From positions 1-39,859 of the IMG/VR virus record IMGVR_UViG_3300042453_005387: a stretch of DNA of 39,859 nt. One strand, written 5' to 3'. Below, one piece after another: positions 39,756 through 39,859 of this stretch (within the stretch, counting starts at the first letter, position 1; each line of letters begins with the position of its first letter). Source of the DNA: a virus. The notes under the pieces were generated by a model, which worked only from the letters and a program-made list of their open reading frames with translations, had not been told where the DNA came from and ran no database searches. The position numbers and the translations under genes are program-made.

Positions 39756-39827
39756 CCCTGTCTAATCAAGGTCGAAAATAATTAGCTAATAAAAGCTAAC
39801 TATAAGCGACCTTGATTAAACAAGGTT
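39754..39827 (+). terminator. Long hairpin, probable (possibly bidirectional) terminator
   Basis: A 21-position stem (39754-39774 with 39807-39827) has an 11-bp perfect inner part (AATCAAGGTCG/CGACCTTGATT) and an internal AGCT-containing hairpin. On plus it is followed by a T-rich tract (ATATTTTACTTTTTT), fitting termination after the 236-residue gene. Two C-A mismatches on plus become U-G pairs on minus, so it may also stop convergent minus-strand transcripts. Confidence 0.65.
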
Positions 39828-39859
39828 ATATTTTACTTTTTTAAGTAGATAGCACGAAA

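Overview
The window looks like part of the genome of a large (probably jumbo) AT-rich tailed dsDNA phage. It carries a near-complete replication and recombination set together with a terminase large subunit. Gene spacing is minimal and many stop and start codons overlap. I see no integrase, transposase, tRNA, rRNA or CRISPR array. Almost no start codon has a purine-rich Shine-Dalgarno box; leaders are A/T-rich, often ending in runs such as AAAAATG. This is typical of phages of Bacteroidota-type hosts, but that host assignment is inference only.

Layout, read mostly on the minus strand from right to left. Positions 1-6 kb hold accessory genes (a ubiquitin-like beta-grasp protein, a 2OG-Fe(II) oxygenase, an AT-hook protein, unknowns) and several structured non-coding gaps. 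Positions 6-10.5 kb hold a RuvC-like resolvase, a RecA/UvsX recombinase and a probable ssDNA-binding protein. Positions 10.5-14.1 kb hold a DNA polymerase III alpha subunit split over two adjacent genes. Positions 14.1-15.0 kb hold a GC-rich, gene-free array of three structured elements. Positions 15.0-22.9 kb hold primase, DnaB helicase, a UvsW-like helicase, and SbcC/Rad50 and SbcD/Mre11 proteins. Positions 23.4-25.0 kb hold a retron/group II-like reverse transcriptase. Positions 25-29.2 kb hold a DUF3150-like protein and a DUF2997, DUF1257 (Ycf35-like) and Ycf46-like AAA+ ATPase cassette. Positions 29.2-31.6 kb hold small unknown and membrane genes. On the plus strand are the terminase (31.65-33.37 kb) and two unknown genes (38.0-39.8 kb). 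Between these lies a minus-strand block with HicA-like, DUF6915-like, DUF6878-like and zinc-finger proteins.

The replication genes would work as one machine. Primase and DnaB-type helicase open and prime the fork, the split DnaE polymerase synthesizes, and the ssDNA-binding protein coats the strands. RecA, UvsW, SbcCD and RuvC carry out recombination-dependent replication and resolution before packaging.

The most interesting signal is the array at 14116-14984. It is three tandem paralogous elements with the same architecture: a 7-9 bp terminal stem whose sequence differs but stays complementary in each copy, flanking CG and AAGC boxes, a 7-bp hairpin with a 3-nt loop, and long GC-rich helices inside. 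It fills the gap between the polymerase and its upstream neighbour almost exactly. An active-looking retron-like reverse transcriptase lies about 8.4 kb away, with no room next to it for its own msr-msd RNA. A functional link between the two is speculative but testable.
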